A stretch of 64,000 nucleotides of DNA from Archangium lipolyticum (GTDB lineage Bacteria; Myxococcota; Myxococcia; Myxococcales; Myxococcaceae). Of the stretch, positions 11,265 through 21,782 are shown one piece after another. The DNA is taken from the NCBI RefSeq assembly GCF_024623785.1, contig NZ_JANKBZ010000003.1:310001-374000 (forward strand), in the 5' to 3' direction. The notes beneath the pieces were generated by a model. That model ran no database searches. It saw only the letters and a program-made list of their open reading frames with translations, and had not been told where the DNA came from. Position 1 is the stretch's first letter. Each line of letters starts with the position of its first letter. A program made the position numbers and the translations under genes.

Positions 11265-11628
11265 GAGATTGGGAATCCTAACTGGGTACAGCTGCCCCCG
11301 GTTGTTGACGACAGCCACTCGCGGGGAGCTACGAGTGACCCGCGATCCAGTCCCACAATGGAACTGAATCGAAGCCGCGCACCCTAGACACCGGTTACAC
11401 CGGCAGTCAAGCGAGCGCGGGATCCTTGTTCACAGTCCTGATAATGCGGCCCCAGGTGGGAGAACACCCCCCATGGTCCAGGGCCCTCGTCCGGCAGGCA
11501 GGCGCTCCGGGGTTCCGGGGGTCGGTCTGCCGCGGATGGAAAGTTGATAACCCCTCCCGGCCCGCGCCATCACCCCGGAGCATGAGGGGCGCCCGGGTCC
11601 GTGGGACCTCGGCCAGGGAGGCGGGCGG
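11265..11628. other. Long intergenic region carrying the rpsA leader and promoter
   Basis: 364 bp between acyl-CoA dehydrogenase 1 and rpsA, both on the minus strand. It holds the rpsA leader and promoter at 11381-11410. The remaining part, 11411-11628, is GC-rich and shows no convincing gene; a small plus-strand open frame there has no family resemblance or ribosome-binding site. Confidence 0.6.
11381..11410 (-). promoter_or_regulatory. rpsA promoter with palindrome in the spacer
   Basis: Minus strand: TTGACT (11405-11410), 18-base spacer, TAGGGT (11381-11386). The spacer contains the perfect inverted repeat CCGGT-GTA-ACCGG (11391-11403), exactly where a repressor or activator would contact RNA polymerase. 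The leader to the S1 ATG is about 110 bases, long enough for feedback control by S1 itself. Confidence 0.5.
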
Positions 11629-12774
11629 TCAGTCGAGCAGCTTGAACGTCTCGCGGGCGATCACCAGGCGCTGCACCTCGCTGGTGCCCTCGTAGATGGT
11701 CTGCACGCGGGCGTCGCGGAAGTAGCGCTCCACCGGGAACTCGTCGATGTAGCCGTACCCGCCATGGATCTGCACCGCCTTGTCCACCGCGCGGTTGGAC
11801 ATCTCGCTGGCGTACAGCTTCGCCATCGAGGCCTCGCGGGTGAACGGCTGGCCCTGCTCCTTGAGGTGCGCCGCCCGGAGTGTCAGCAGCTCCGCCGCCT
11901 GCAGCTCGGTGGCCATGTTGGCCAGCATGAAGCGCAGCGCCTGGAACTCGCCGATGGGCTGGCCGAACGCCTTGCGGTCCTTCGCGTACCGGATGGAGGC
12001 CTCCAGCGCCGCCCGCGCCACGCCGCACGCCTGCGAGGCGATGCCGATGCGTCCACCGTCCAGCGCGATCATCGCCAGCTTGAAGCCGTCCCCCTCCTTG
12101 CCCAGGAGGTTCTCCGCGGGGATCTCCATGTCCTCGAAGGTGAGGCCCACGGTGTTGGACGAGCGCAGGCCCATCTTGTCCTCATGCTTGCCGACGATGA
12201 GGCCCCGCGTCCCGCCCTCCACGATGAAGGCGGAGATGCCCTTGTTCCCCTGCCCTCCCGTCAGCGCCCACACCACCATCACCCCCGCATAGGCACCGGA
12301 GGTGATCCACTGCTTGCTGCCGTTGAGGACCCACTTGTCCCCGCGCCGCACGGCCGTGGTGCGCATGGCGCGCGGATCCGAGCCCGCATGCGCCTCGGAG
12401 AGCGCGAACGAGCCCACCACCGCCTCACCCGACGTCAGCCGCGTCACGTACTTCTCGCGCTGCGCGTCGGTGCCGAACTTCTGGATGAGCTCGGCGCACA
12501 TGTTCGTCACGGCCATGGCCACCGAGGTGGAGGCACACGCCGCCGCCATCTCCATCATCGCCAGCGAGTACGAGACGACGCCCGCCTCGGCGCCGCCGTA
12601 CTGGGCGGGGATGTTGACTCCCATGAGGCCCAGGGAGGCCAGCTCCTTGAAGAGCTCGGTGGGGAAATACTCCTCCTTGTCGAAGCGGCGGGCCTGGGGG
12701 GCGACACGCTCGCGGGCGAACTTGCGCGCGGTGTCGCGGATGAGCGTCTGCGTCTCGGTGAGCTCGAGGTTCAC
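11629..12774 (-). CDS. Acyl-CoA dehydrogenase (short-chain type), copy 1
   Basis: 381 residues from a GTG at 12774 (the product begins VNLELTETQ; the longer frame upstream overlaps the preceding gene in another frame). Full acyl-CoA dehydrogenase with FAD-binding FALSEAHAGSD, the middle WITSG beta segment, and IYEGTSEVQR near the C-terminus containing the Glu that serves as catalytic base in short-chain enzymes. It oxidises acyl-CoA to 2-enoyl-CoA and passes electrons to ETF. It starts 12 bp after the AgmX-like stop, so it is likely cotranscribed, and it is a clear paralogue of the enzyme at 13304-14446. Confidence 0.92.
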   Translation of the reverse strand: MNLELTETQTLIRDTARKFARERVAPQARRFDKEEYFPTELFKELASLGLMGVNIPAQYGGAEAGVVSYSLAMMEMAAACASTSVAMAVTNMCAELIQKFGTDAQREKYVTRLTSGEAVVGSFALSEAHAGSDPRAMRTTAVRRGDKWVLNGSKQWITSGAYAGVMVVWALTGGQGNKGISAFIVEGGTRGLIVGKHEDKMGLRSSNTVGLTFEDMEIPAENLLGKEGDGFKLAMIALDGGRIGIASQACGVARAALEASIRYAKDRKAFGQPIGEFQALRFMLANMATELQAAELLTLRAAHLKEQGQPFTREASMAKLYASEMSNRAVDKAVQIHGGYGYIDEFPVERYFRDARVQTIYEGTSEVQRLVIARETFKLLD

Positions 12775-12785
12775 GGGAGCGGGTC

Positions 12786-13289
12786 CTACTTGAGGGCCTT
12801 GAGGTTGAACGGATACTCGATGGGGTACTCGCGCTTGTCCGGCGTCGGCGGGAACGTGATGCTGGAGATCACGTTCACCACGCACTCGTGCAGGCGCGTG
12901 TTCTTCAGCGTCGTGCCCGACTTGGCCACCTTGGCGTTGCGCACGAAGCCGTCCGGAGTGATCGTGAAGGTCGTCAGGATGCGGCCCTCCTCCACGTTGC
13001 TGCCCTTCGTCGCGAGGATCTCCTCGTAGCATTCCTGGATGTCGCGCGAGTAGTACTGCATCACCTCGCGGATGGTGTCCGGGGTGAAGGGCATGCGGTT
13101 GATGTCCGGAGGAGGAGGCCGTGCCGGCGCGGCCGTCTTCTTCTCCTGCGCGGGGGCGGCGCCGGGGTCCGGATTCGTTGCCTTGGCGGACGAGCCGCTC
13201 TTGGCGGACGAGCCTTGCTTGTTGGACGAGCCTTGCGCGAACGCCAGGCCCGCCCCGAGCACCACCACCGCGAACAGGGAGCGCTTCAT
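12786..13289 (-). CDS. AgmX/PglI C-terminal domain-like exported protein
   Basis: 167 residues. The first 19 residues form a signal peptide (KRSLFAVVVLGAGLAFAQ), followed by an SSxKxGSSAK low-complexity linker and a Pro-rich stretch to about residue 65. The rest (about 70-160) has the TonB-like fold seen at the C-terminus of myxobacterial AgmX/PglI: IQECYEEIL, GRILTTFTITPDGFV, and a final TFPPTPDKREYPIEYPF. Such domains occur in gliding motility and cell-envelope proteins. It lies between two acyl-CoA dehydrogenases in the same direction, 12 bp before one and 14 bp after the other, an odd partner for beta-oxidation genes. Confidence 0.75.
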   Translation of the reverse strand: MKRSLFAVVVLGAGLAFAQGSSNKQGSSAKSGSSAKATNPDPGAAPAQEKKTAAPARPPPPDINRMPFTPDTIREVMQYYSRDIQECYEEILATKGSNVEEGRILTTFTITPDGFVRNAKVAKSGTTLKNTRLHECVVNVISSITFPPTPDKREYPIEYPFNLKALK

Positions 13290-13303
13290 ACGGCCTTACT
13301 CCT

Positions 13304-14446
<1,143 letters not shown>

Positions 14447-14514
14447 GGCACTCCTGGGGTAAGGGCGCAGAGGTACATAGTACGGGGCAGGATCGTCGGG
14501 AACAGCGGTTGCAA

Positions 14515-14575
14515 GAGGGGCGGGCAAGTGCTGGTTGCCGCGCCCATTAGCCAGCACGGGCTCGCCCCGCCCCTC
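14515..14575 (-). other. Two-part 61-nt inverted repeat in an operon gap
   Basis: Outer arms GAGGGGCGGG (14515-14524) and CCCGCCCCTC (14566-14575) plus inner arms GTGCTGG (14528-14534) and CCAGCAC (14551-14557) would form one long hairpin with a small internal bulge. It lies in the 139-bp gap between the crotonase and acyl-CoA dehydrogenase 2 genes, about 11 bp after the crotonase stop. No T tract follows, so a processing or mRNA-stability element is as likely as termination. Confidence 0.55.
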
Positions 14576-14585
14576 GTGTCCCGGC

Positions 14586-15362
<777 letters not shown>

Positions 15363-15376
15363 GTGTGTGAGCTCCT

Positions 15377-15410
15377 CCCTCTCCCACTGGGAGAGGGTCG
15401 GGGTGAGGGT
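15377..15410. repeat. Dispersed palindromic repeat, copy 4 (inverted)
   Basis: CCCTCTCCC and GGGAGAGGG arms followed by CGGGGTGAGGGT, in the short gap between Hbd and crotonase genes. Orientation matches copy 3. Confidence 0.7.
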
Positions 15411-15424
15411 ACGTGTGCCTGCGC

Positions 15425-16273
<849 letters not shown>

Positions 16274-16341
16274 GGCGTTCGAGACCCCTTGCTCGGTAAA
16301 CGAGGAACCGGGCGGCGCTATAGCCCTGGCCCCCCTACCGG

Positions 16342-16746
16342 TCAACGTCCCTCGGGTACTCGGAGCCCGCGCTCGATGCGCACGTCTTCGTCGCCCACTG
16401 TCAGCCGCTCCACACGCGGCGGCCGGGAAGGTCCACTTTCACCCCGAGCGAACACCCACACCTCGTACACCCCCGAGGGCAGGGCTGTCTTCTCGGTGAC
16501 GGAGTCCGGCGCGCCCCTCTGGAAGGAGTGCACCTGACGCTTCACCAGCTCGCCGTCCGCGTTCTTCACCTGGAACTCGACGGTCCGGATCTCACTCCAG
16601 CCGGGGCCCACCAGCCGCCACACCAGCTCGCGCTCGGGCACGTCCGAGCCCTTCCACAGCCACAGACCCATCGCCACCAGCATCAGGATCGGCAGCCGCT
16701 TCGCCAGGGGATGCTGGCGCCAGTTGCGCCGCTCGCCATCCTGCAC
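16342..16746 (-). CDS. Membrane-anchored protein of unknown function
   Basis: 134 residues from a GTG with AAGGAG seven bases upstream. One hydrophobic segment (about 19-32, ILMLVAMGLWLW) near the N-terminus would anchor it, leaving an extracytoplasmic beta-rich tail (WRLVGPGWSEIRTVEFQV, GVYEVWVFARG). No family recognised. It follows the gene at 16751-17224 with a 4-bp gap and probably shares its transcript. Confidence 0.7.
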   Translation of the reverse strand: MQDGERRNWRQHPLAKRLPILMLVAMGLWLWKGSDVPERELVWRLVGPGWSEIRTVEFQVKNADGELVKRQVHSFQRGAPDSVTEKTALPSGVYEVWVFARGESGPSRPPRVERLTVGDEDVRIERGLRVPEGR

Positions 16747-16750
16747 GCCG

Positions 16751-17224
16751 TCACTCCTTCTTCGCGGAAGCCTTCTTGCCGCCGCGGCGCGTGTTCAGCT
16801 CGGTGACCACCACCTTGGTCCGCCGAGGGGCCTCCTCCTGCTCCTGCTCGTCGCGGTCCTCGGCATGAGGCACCAGGCGGATCTGCGCCTTCACCTCGAT
16901 GGTCATCCCCGAGACCAGCTTGAGCAGCTCGTCGCGCAGCTTCTCCGACTGGAGGAAGCGCCGCACCTCCTCGGAGACGACCCGGCCCACCTCGTCCTTC
17001 GTCTTCTCCGCCTGCCCGAGGATGTGGCCGAGCATCTCCTTGGGCAGCTTGAGCTGGCCGGCCAGCGAGCGGATGCCCTCCTCCGTCATGAAGAGGGCGC
17101 CCAGCCCCGCCACGGCCACCTTGCGCACGAACTCCGGCACGAAGCCCGGGCGAGCCCCCTCCCGCTCCGGCTCTTCTCCGAGCAGCGGATCGAAGTCGTT
17201 GTCGGAGTCCTTGCCATGCGCCAT
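16751..17224 (-). CDS. Conserved hypothetical protein, helical
   Basis: 157 residues, acidic N-terminus, then VRKVAVAGLGALFMTEEGI, a hydrophobic helix followed by charged amphipathic helices (to about 110) and a basic tail rich in Lys and Arg. The helical middle part vaguely recalls phasin-like or polymer-associated proteins, but no motif allows a firm call. GAGGA precedes the ATG. It lies between the Mrp ATPase and the membrane-anchored orphan in one direction. Confidence 0.7.
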   Translation of the reverse strand: MAHGKDSDNDFDPLLGEEPEREGARPGFVPEFVRKVAVAGLGALFMTEEGIRSLAGQLKLPKEMLGHILGQAEKTKDEVGRVVSEEVRRFLQSEKLRDELLKLVSGMTIEVKAQIRLVPHAEDRDEQEQEEAPRRTKVVVTELNTRRGGKKASAKKE

Positions 17225-17251
17225 GGGGGTCCTCGGGGGTGTCGGGGGCCG

Positions 17252-18340
17252 CTAGCGTACCACCGGCAGCTTCACCGCCACCCGCATGTTCTCGGTGGAG
17301 ACGCGGCCCGCGATGTTGCGCGCCATCGCCATGAAGGCCTGGGCCTCGGGGCTGTCCGGCGCGCTCAGCACCACCGGCACGCCCGCGTCACCCGACTCGC
17401 GGATCTTCAGATCCAGGGGGATTTCGCCCAGGAACGGGATGCTGAACATCTCCGCCGCCTTGTGGCCGCCGCCCCGGTTGAAGATGGGCGTGGCCTTCGA
17501 GCAGTGCGGGCACACGAACTGGCTCATGTTCTCCACGATGCCCAGCACGGGGATGTGCACCTTGTCGAACATCTGCTTGGCGCGCACCACGTCCGCCAGC
17601 GCCACGTCCTGCGGCGTCGTCACCAGCACCGAGCCCGCCGCCCTCACCGACTGCGACAGCGACAGCGCCACGTCACCCGTCCCGGGCGGCAGGTCGAGGA
17701 TGAGGTAGTCCAGCTCGCCCCAGCGCACGTCCCGCACCAGCTGCATCAGCGCTCCGTGCAGCATGGGCCCGCGCCAGATGAGCGCCTGATCCGCCTCCAC
17801 CAGGAAGCCGATCGACATCACCTTCAGCCCGTGCTTCTCCAGCGGCAGCAGCGTCTTGCCATCCGGGCTCACCGGCTTCTCGGTGATGCCCGTCATCAGC
17901 GGCACCGAGGGACCGTAGAAGTCCGCGTCCAGCAGGCCCACCTTCGCGCCCTCGCGCGCCAGCGCCGCCGCCAGGTTCACCGACACCGTGCTCTTGCCCA
18001 CGCCACCCTTGCCGGCGCCGACGAGGATCACGTTCTTCACCTGCGGCAGGATCGCCTGCCCCTGCTGACCGGCCATCCCCGCCGGCGCCGAGCGCACCTG
18101 CGCGCCCCACTCGATGTCGAACGTCTTCAGCCCCGGCACCTGCTTCAGCGCCGCCTCGGCGTCCGCCTGGATCTTCCCCTTCAGCGGACAGGCCGGCGTC
18201 GTCAGCTCGATCTTGAGCTTCGCCTTGTCGCCGTCCACGCGGATGTCCTTCACCATCCCGGCCTTCACCAGATCGATGTGCAGCTCGGGATCCATCACCT
18301 TCGACATCGCCGCGAGGATGTCGCGCTCGGAAACGCTCAT
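17252..18340 (-). CDS. Mrp/NBP35 (ApbC) family iron-sulfur cluster carrier ATPase
   Basis: 362 residues. An N-terminal MIP18/DUF59 domain (residues 1-95) precedes the P-loop ATPase: GAGKGGVGKSTVSVNLA is the deviant Walker A, LLDADFYGPSVP a conserved follow-on, and DLPPGTGDVALS the Walker B region. FVCPHCSK near the C-terminus is the CxxC that binds a bridging Fe-S cluster. The family loads Fe-S clusters onto apo-proteins. Start ATG has AGGT upstream. Confidence 0.92.
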   Translation of the reverse strand: MSVSERDILAAMSKVMDPELHIDLVKAGMVKDIRVDGDKAKLKIELTTPACPLKGKIQADAEAALKQVPGLKTFDIEWGAQVRSAPAGMAGQQGQAILPQVKNVILVGAGKGGVGKSTVSVNLAAALAREGAKVGLLDADFYGPSVPLMTGITEKPVSPDGKTLLPLEKHGLKVMSIGFLVEADQALIWRGPMLHGALMQLVRDVRWGELDYLILDLPPGTGDVALSLSQSVRAAGSVLVTTPQDVALADVVRAKQMFDKVHIPVLGIVENMSQFVCPHCSKATPIFNRGGGHKAAEMFSIPFLGEIPLDLKIRESGDAGVPVVLSAPDSPEAQAFMAMARNIAGRVSTENMRVAVKLPVVR

Positions 18341-18444
18341 CTTGGAGTACCTGAATCCTTTTGAATCCGGGGGGTTGGGGGCCCCCCCTCGGAAGGGCGC
18401 GGAATAGCCAGCGGCCCCCCTGGTGTCAACCTCCTCTAACCCCG

Positions 18445-19065
18445 CTACTCGATGGCCGCCACCTTGTACTCGCCCGCCTCCCGGACGAGCCGCACCGACC
18501 GCTCCTTGCCCAGCGGGAACTCCGCCCCCACCCCCGTCACCTTCACCTCCCCCTTCAGCGCCAGCCTCGCACGGCGGACGCGCTCGGCCGACAGGGGCTC
18601 GCGCTTGAAGTCCTCGCGCAGGCGCTCGGGCGTGTAGCGGGCTCGCAGCGGATCGCTCAGGAGCGACCAGGCCGTGGCCCAGTCGCCCGCCTCCACCGCG
18701 TCCAGGAAGCGGCCCAGTACCGCCCGGGGCGCGTCCGCCGGTTTCTCCTCGACGACCCGCCAGCCCTCGGGTGTTTGAAGCAGCGTGAGCGCTGGCGCCC
18801 TCGCCTGGAGCTCCGGGAGGGCCGCTCGCACCTCCTCGGCCCGTGCCTTGCGCACCGATGCGTCCGCGTAGTGCTCGGCGAAGGCCTGCTGCTCCTCCGG
18901 TGGGACGCTCGTCAGGGCGCGGGCCTCCGCGAGGCGCTCCTCCTCCAGGGCCCGGGCGTAGGCGGATGCCACCTCCTTGGGCCCGGGCGTGTGAGCACAG
19001 CCCGTGGCCGCCAGGGCGGCCGCGAGGGACAGCGAGTGGAGGACGTGGGAGACGGTGGAGGACAT
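18445..19065 (-). CDS. Lipoprotein of unknown function
   Basis: 206 residues from the ATG at 19065. The signal segment ends in LAAALAATGC, a lipobox, so the mature protein is membrane-anchored. Two similar alpha/beta stretches follow (LLQTPEGWRVVEE and LVREAGEYKVAAIE), each ending in a strand typical of DUF4878/NTF2-like lipoproteins, so a tandem NTF2-like fold is possible. No catalytic residues identified. A longer start at 19095 would run into a palindromic repeat. Confidence 0.7.
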   Translation of the reverse strand: MSSTVSHVLHSLSLAAALAATGCAHTPGPKEVASAYARALEEERLAEARALTSVPPEEQQAFAEHYADASVRKARAEEVRAALPELQARAPALTLLQTPEGWRVVEEKPADAPRAVLGRFLDAVEAGDWATAWSLLSDPLRARYTPERLREDFKREPLSAERVRRARLALKGEVKVTGVGAEFPLGKERSVRLVREAGEYKVAAIE

Positions 19066-19086
19066 GGGAACGCGGGACCCTGGGAT

Positions 19087-19121
19087 GACCCTCACCCTAG
19101 CCCTCTCCCAGAGGGAGAGGG
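19087..19121. repeat. Dispersed palindromic repeat, copy 5
   Basis: ACCCTCACCC, short joint, CCCTCTCCC and GGGAGAGGG arms, in the gap between the PHP-domain and lipoprotein genes. Orientation matches copies 1 and 2. Confidence 0.7.
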
Positions 19122-19143
19122 GACATACACGGGCGGAAACCCC

Positions 19144-19884
19144 TTAGCGGCGGCGGCGCCCACCGCCTCCGCCCCCCCCGCCGCCACGGCGCTTGCCACC
19201 CCCGCGGGAGGCCTGGGCCTCACCGGGGCGCGTGAGCCGGGGCAACTCACCGGCCATGACCGGAAAAAAATCACCGGCCAGCAGGGCGGCGACCAGCTGC
19301 TCCTGGGTCTGCATGGGCTTCTTGAAGAAGGTGGCGCCATAACCCACCTCATCGAGCGAACCCCGGGCGTCACTCCCACCCGTACAGGGCAGCTTGAGCA
19401 CCTCGGCGGCCTCGACGGCCAGGTCATTGGACGTCTGCTTGACGCGGGCGTTGTAGCCCTCGACGGCGCACAGCAGGCCCCCCAGGGAGCGGACATAATC
19501 CATGGCCGGGTTGGGAGTGTCCCGATCGTACGGCCGAGCGGCCACGATGGCGGCGCCCAGCGAGCGGACCTTCGGGAGACACTCGGCGGCGCTCCACGGC
19601 TTCTCGCGGTTGCTGCCCCACATCTGCACGGGCTCGGGAGCCAGCTCCGGCTTCGGGAAGAAGCACAGGTACTGCCCCCGGTCGGTGATGAGCTCCAGAC
19701 CGACGAAGACCTTGACCTTGGACTTCGCGCCGATCTCGAACAGCTCGTCACAGCCGTCCTGGGTGTTGGTCTCGGTGAAGGCCACGCCGTCCAGACCGAA
19801 CAGCGCGGCACGGTCGAGGACCGCGCGCGGATCCAGGTCGCAACCCTTGGACAGGTAGGAATGCGCGTGCAGATCGATGAGCAT
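19144..19884 (-). CDS. PHP-domain phosphoesterase-like protein with Gly/Arg-rich tail
   Basis: 246 residues. DLHAHSYLS at the very N-terminus and GSDARG near 170 are metal-binding PHP motifs, with GLELITDRG and FTETNT between. PHP proteins are metal-dependent phosphoesterases that act on nucleotides or sugar phosphates. The last 25 residues are a run of Gly and Arg (RGGGKRRGGGGGG...), which may bind nucleic acid; this tail is not part of the domain. Substrate unknown. Confidence 0.85.
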   Translation of the reverse strand: MLIDLHAHSYLSKGCDLDPRAVLDRAALFGLDGVAFTETNTQDGCDELFEIGAKSKVKVFVGLELITDRGQYLCFFPKPELAPEPVQMWGSNREKPWSAAECLPKVRSLGAAIVAARPYDRDTPNPAMDYVRSLGGLLCAVEGYNARVKQTSNDLAVEAAEVLKLPCTGGSDARGSLDEVGYGATFFKKPMQTQEQLVAALLAGDFFPVMAGELPRLTRPGEAQASRGGGKRRGGGGGGGGGRRRR

Positions 19885-19949
19885 GGGCGCCGCTCCCTAA
19901 CAGGCTCCCGTGGGAGCTGTCGAGCCTCGGCGCACCCTGCCGCCCGGAA

Positions 19950-20231
19950 TCAGGCGAAAGCGTAGCCCTGGAGGCCCGTCTGCTTCGTCTGGGAGTTGCG
20001 CTCCTCGTGGGTGCGGATGAGGTAGCCCATCAGCATCAGGGAGGAGGTGTTCTCGAGGACCCGGGAGGGGTCCTTGGAGATGAGGTTGGCGCTGTAGTTG
20101 AGGAAGAACTGGGCGAGGTCCTCGCCGGCCTCCTTGACGATCAGCGCGTTGAGCGCGGCGGGATCCATCGTGCGGATCTCGTTGATGAAGTCCACCGCCA
20201 GGTCCTTCTTGGTCTTCACGTCCACGGCCAT
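19950..20231 (-). CDS. Small conserved hypothetical protein
   Basis: 93 residues, mostly helical (VDFINEIRTMDPAALNALIVKEA, NTSSLMLMGYLIRTHEERN). No signal peptide or known motif. The codon pattern fits a real gene, and GAAGGGGG lies directly before the ATG. It is divergent from the 63-residue gene at 20438. No function assigned. Confidence 0.65.
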   Translation of the reverse strand: MAVDVKTKKDLAVDFINEIRTMDPAALNALIVKEAGEDLAQFFLNYSANLISKDPSRVLENTSSLMLMGYLIRTHEERNSQTKQTGLQGYAFA

Positions 20232-20360
20232 CCCCCTTCACCCTTCCCCATTGCCGGGGGCCCTTCCCCCGGGCTCCTGATCCAGCGACCCCCGAAATCT
20301 AGGCACGTCCCCCCGGGTGGGAAGTGCGGGCCCCCACCCGGTGGCCGGAGGTAAGGTTTT

Positions 20361-20389
20361 TTGACACCTGCGAATAGCGCGCGATAACC
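20361..20389 (+). promoter_or_regulatory. Sigma-70-type promoter
   Basis: A perfect TTGACA (20361-20366), 17-base spacer, then ATAACC (20384-20389), 49 bp before the small gene at 20438. It is the best -35 match in the window. Confidence 0.6.
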
Positions 20390-20437
20390 TTCCCCCAGAC
20401 ACTCAGTACAAAAACTCAGTGCAAGGAGTGGAAGGCG

Positions 20438-20629
20438 ATGTTCACGGGCGTGAAGGTGTTCTCCGCGACGAAGGCCAAGGAGCGTGAGGAGCTGGGTGAG
20501 AATGTCACCCGCTGGATGAAGAGCAACTCGGATCTGGAGATCGTCGACCGGGTGGTGTGCCAGTCCAGCGACAACGAGTTCCACTGCTACACGCTGGTCC
20601 TCTTCTACAAGCACAAGTCGCAGCCGTAG
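20438..20629 (+). CDS. Small conserved hypothetical protein
   Basis: 63 residues with a strong promoter and an AAGGAG site upstream, both signs of a real, well-expressed gene. The first half is a charged helix (SATKAKEREELGENVTRWM); the second half looks beta-rich with two Cys (DRVVCQSSDNEFHCYTLVLFY). The shape recalls small sporulation or dodecin-like proteins but no family can be named. Confidence 0.7.
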   Translation: MFTGVKVFSATKAKEREELGENVTRWMKSNSDLEIVDRVVCQSSDNEFHCYTLVLFYKHKSQP

Positions 20630-20809
20630 AGCCGGGTTCCGCCCCGGCCCCGAGGGCTGGAGTCGCCCCCAGGCCGTTTTCCCCTGAGCCGCGATTTTCG
20701 CCAGGGGTGTTTCTTGTTTTCCCTTCACCGCACCCACTGCCGCCAGTCGAGCGGGTCCGTGCCTTCTTGCCCGCCGGACCTCACGAAGCGGCACAGTCGC
20801 TCCCCCACC

Positions 20810-21017
20810 CTACGGTTCGAGGGACCGGGGCAGGTCGAGCCGACCCTCCCGGATGTATTCGCGCTGCTCCCGGACGAAGGGCCGTGATGTCCTTGATGTC
20901 CACGAGCCACTCCTTCGAGTAGCGCCGGAGCGCCTCACCCTGCAGCCCGAGCTGGATGGCGCGCCGCTCCAGGGAACCCCCCGTGGGACCATGGTCGGGA
21001 TCCCACTGCAGCCGCAT
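20810..21017 (-). pseudogene. Frameshifted small gene of unknown family
   Basis: Reading from the ATG at 21017 (AGGA eight bases upstream) the frame gives MRLQWDPDHGPTGGSLERR and a helical stretch to IKDIT, then breaks. Removing one C from a CCC run near 20878 restores AFVREQREYIREGRL and a stop at 20810, for an intact product of about 68 residues. Both halves look protein-like and hydrophilic, so a recent one-base insertion (or a sequencing error) is the likely explanation. Function unknown. Confidence 0.5.
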
Positions 21018-21039
21018 GTCGGAAGTCCTATCAATCGCC

Positions 21040-21354
21040 ATGAGCAATCAAGACTGGCGCCCTCGCCTCACGACCATCGATGACCCGATCGCAGACGATC
21101 GGTGGTCCCACACCACCCAAGCGGGAGAAACGAGGGTCTCCAGGATCGTCGTTGGCCGACCGCAGCCACTTCCAGGTGAAGCGGATAGAGCCTGGTACTG
21201 CCCGCTCTCCATCGAGGGCTACCTCCCGGGCATCAAGTGCGTCATGGGGGTCGGCCCTGTTGATGCGCTCATGAATGCGATGACGCTCGTGCGGAGGTTC
21301 TTCGAAGAGCACTCCGATGTCACGCCCAGAGCGGGAGAGCATTGCAGGCCTTGA
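21040..21354 (+). CDS. DUF6968-like small protein
   Basis: 104 residues from the ATG at 21040. The core VSRIVVGRPQPLPGEADRAW followed by YCPLSIEGYLPGI and PVDALMNAMTLVRRFFEE resembles small single-domain proteins grouped under DUF6968, common in myxobacteria and of unknown role. Its start region lies head-to-head with the frameshifted gene, and its 3' end overlaps the convergent small secreted peptide gene by 35 bp. Family call is from memory of the motif pattern. Confidence 0.6.
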   Translation: MSNQDWRPRLTTIDDPIADDRWSHTTQAGETRVSRIVVGRPQPLPGEADRAWYCPLSIEGYLPGIKCVMGVGPVDALMNAMTLVRRFFEEHSDVTPRAGEHCRP

Positions 21355-21481
21355 GGCACTCGAAGACGTTCTTCATCTCGATAGGTCCACTGCCCGGCGG
21401 ATTCTCCTTCGGCTCATCCGCCAGTCCCCATGTCGGGCTCAAGAGCAGCCCTGCGACCAGCATCGACGTCCACCTCTGCAT
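21320..21481 (-). CDS. Small secreted peptide
   Basis: 53 residues from the ATG at 21481, preceded by GGGAG at good spacing. The N-terminal 21 residues are a clear signal peptide (MLVAGLLLSPTWGLA, cleavage after GLA), leaving a mature peptide of about 32 residues with two Cys (FECLKACNALPLWA) that could pair. It may be a truncated remnant of a larger exported protein. No family recognised. Confidence 0.45.
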   Translation of the reverse strand: MQRWTSMLVAGLLLSPTWGLADEPKENPPGSGPIEMKNVFECLKACNALPLWA

Positions 21482-21782
21482 CACCGAGGATCTCCCGACA
21501 TGTCCGGGCCCACTGTACCTCCTCGCCCGACCGGACAGCAGGCAGCCTGTGCTCCGGGCTCCACCCCCCGCGAGCCCCTGGCCCCCTCCCCCGCCCGCCC
21601 GTCTGCCCGGCATGGAAGCCGGTCGAGGGAGCGGCCATTTCCGGCGGGTGTGCACCGCGCGGAGCCATTCCTAAGGTTGTCGGGCCAACAAACCGGACGC
21701 CTGGAGCGTTCGGAATCAACGCACGGTGAAAGACAGCGCCGGGGCATCGTGGCGCGCGACCTATAAGGGGCCGCCTTCATTT
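21482..21782. other. Intergenic region upstream of glgE
   Basis: About 300 bp between the divergent secreted peptide gene and glgE. It must hold the promoters of both. A TATAAG at 21760-21765 is a possible -10 close to glgE, but no -35 element fits it. No convincing coding sequence seen. Confidence 0.4.

Noticed and set aside
14515-14575. The long hairpin as an intrinsic terminator
   Set aside because: No T tract follows and the downstream gene continues in the same operon direction; listed as a structured element instead.
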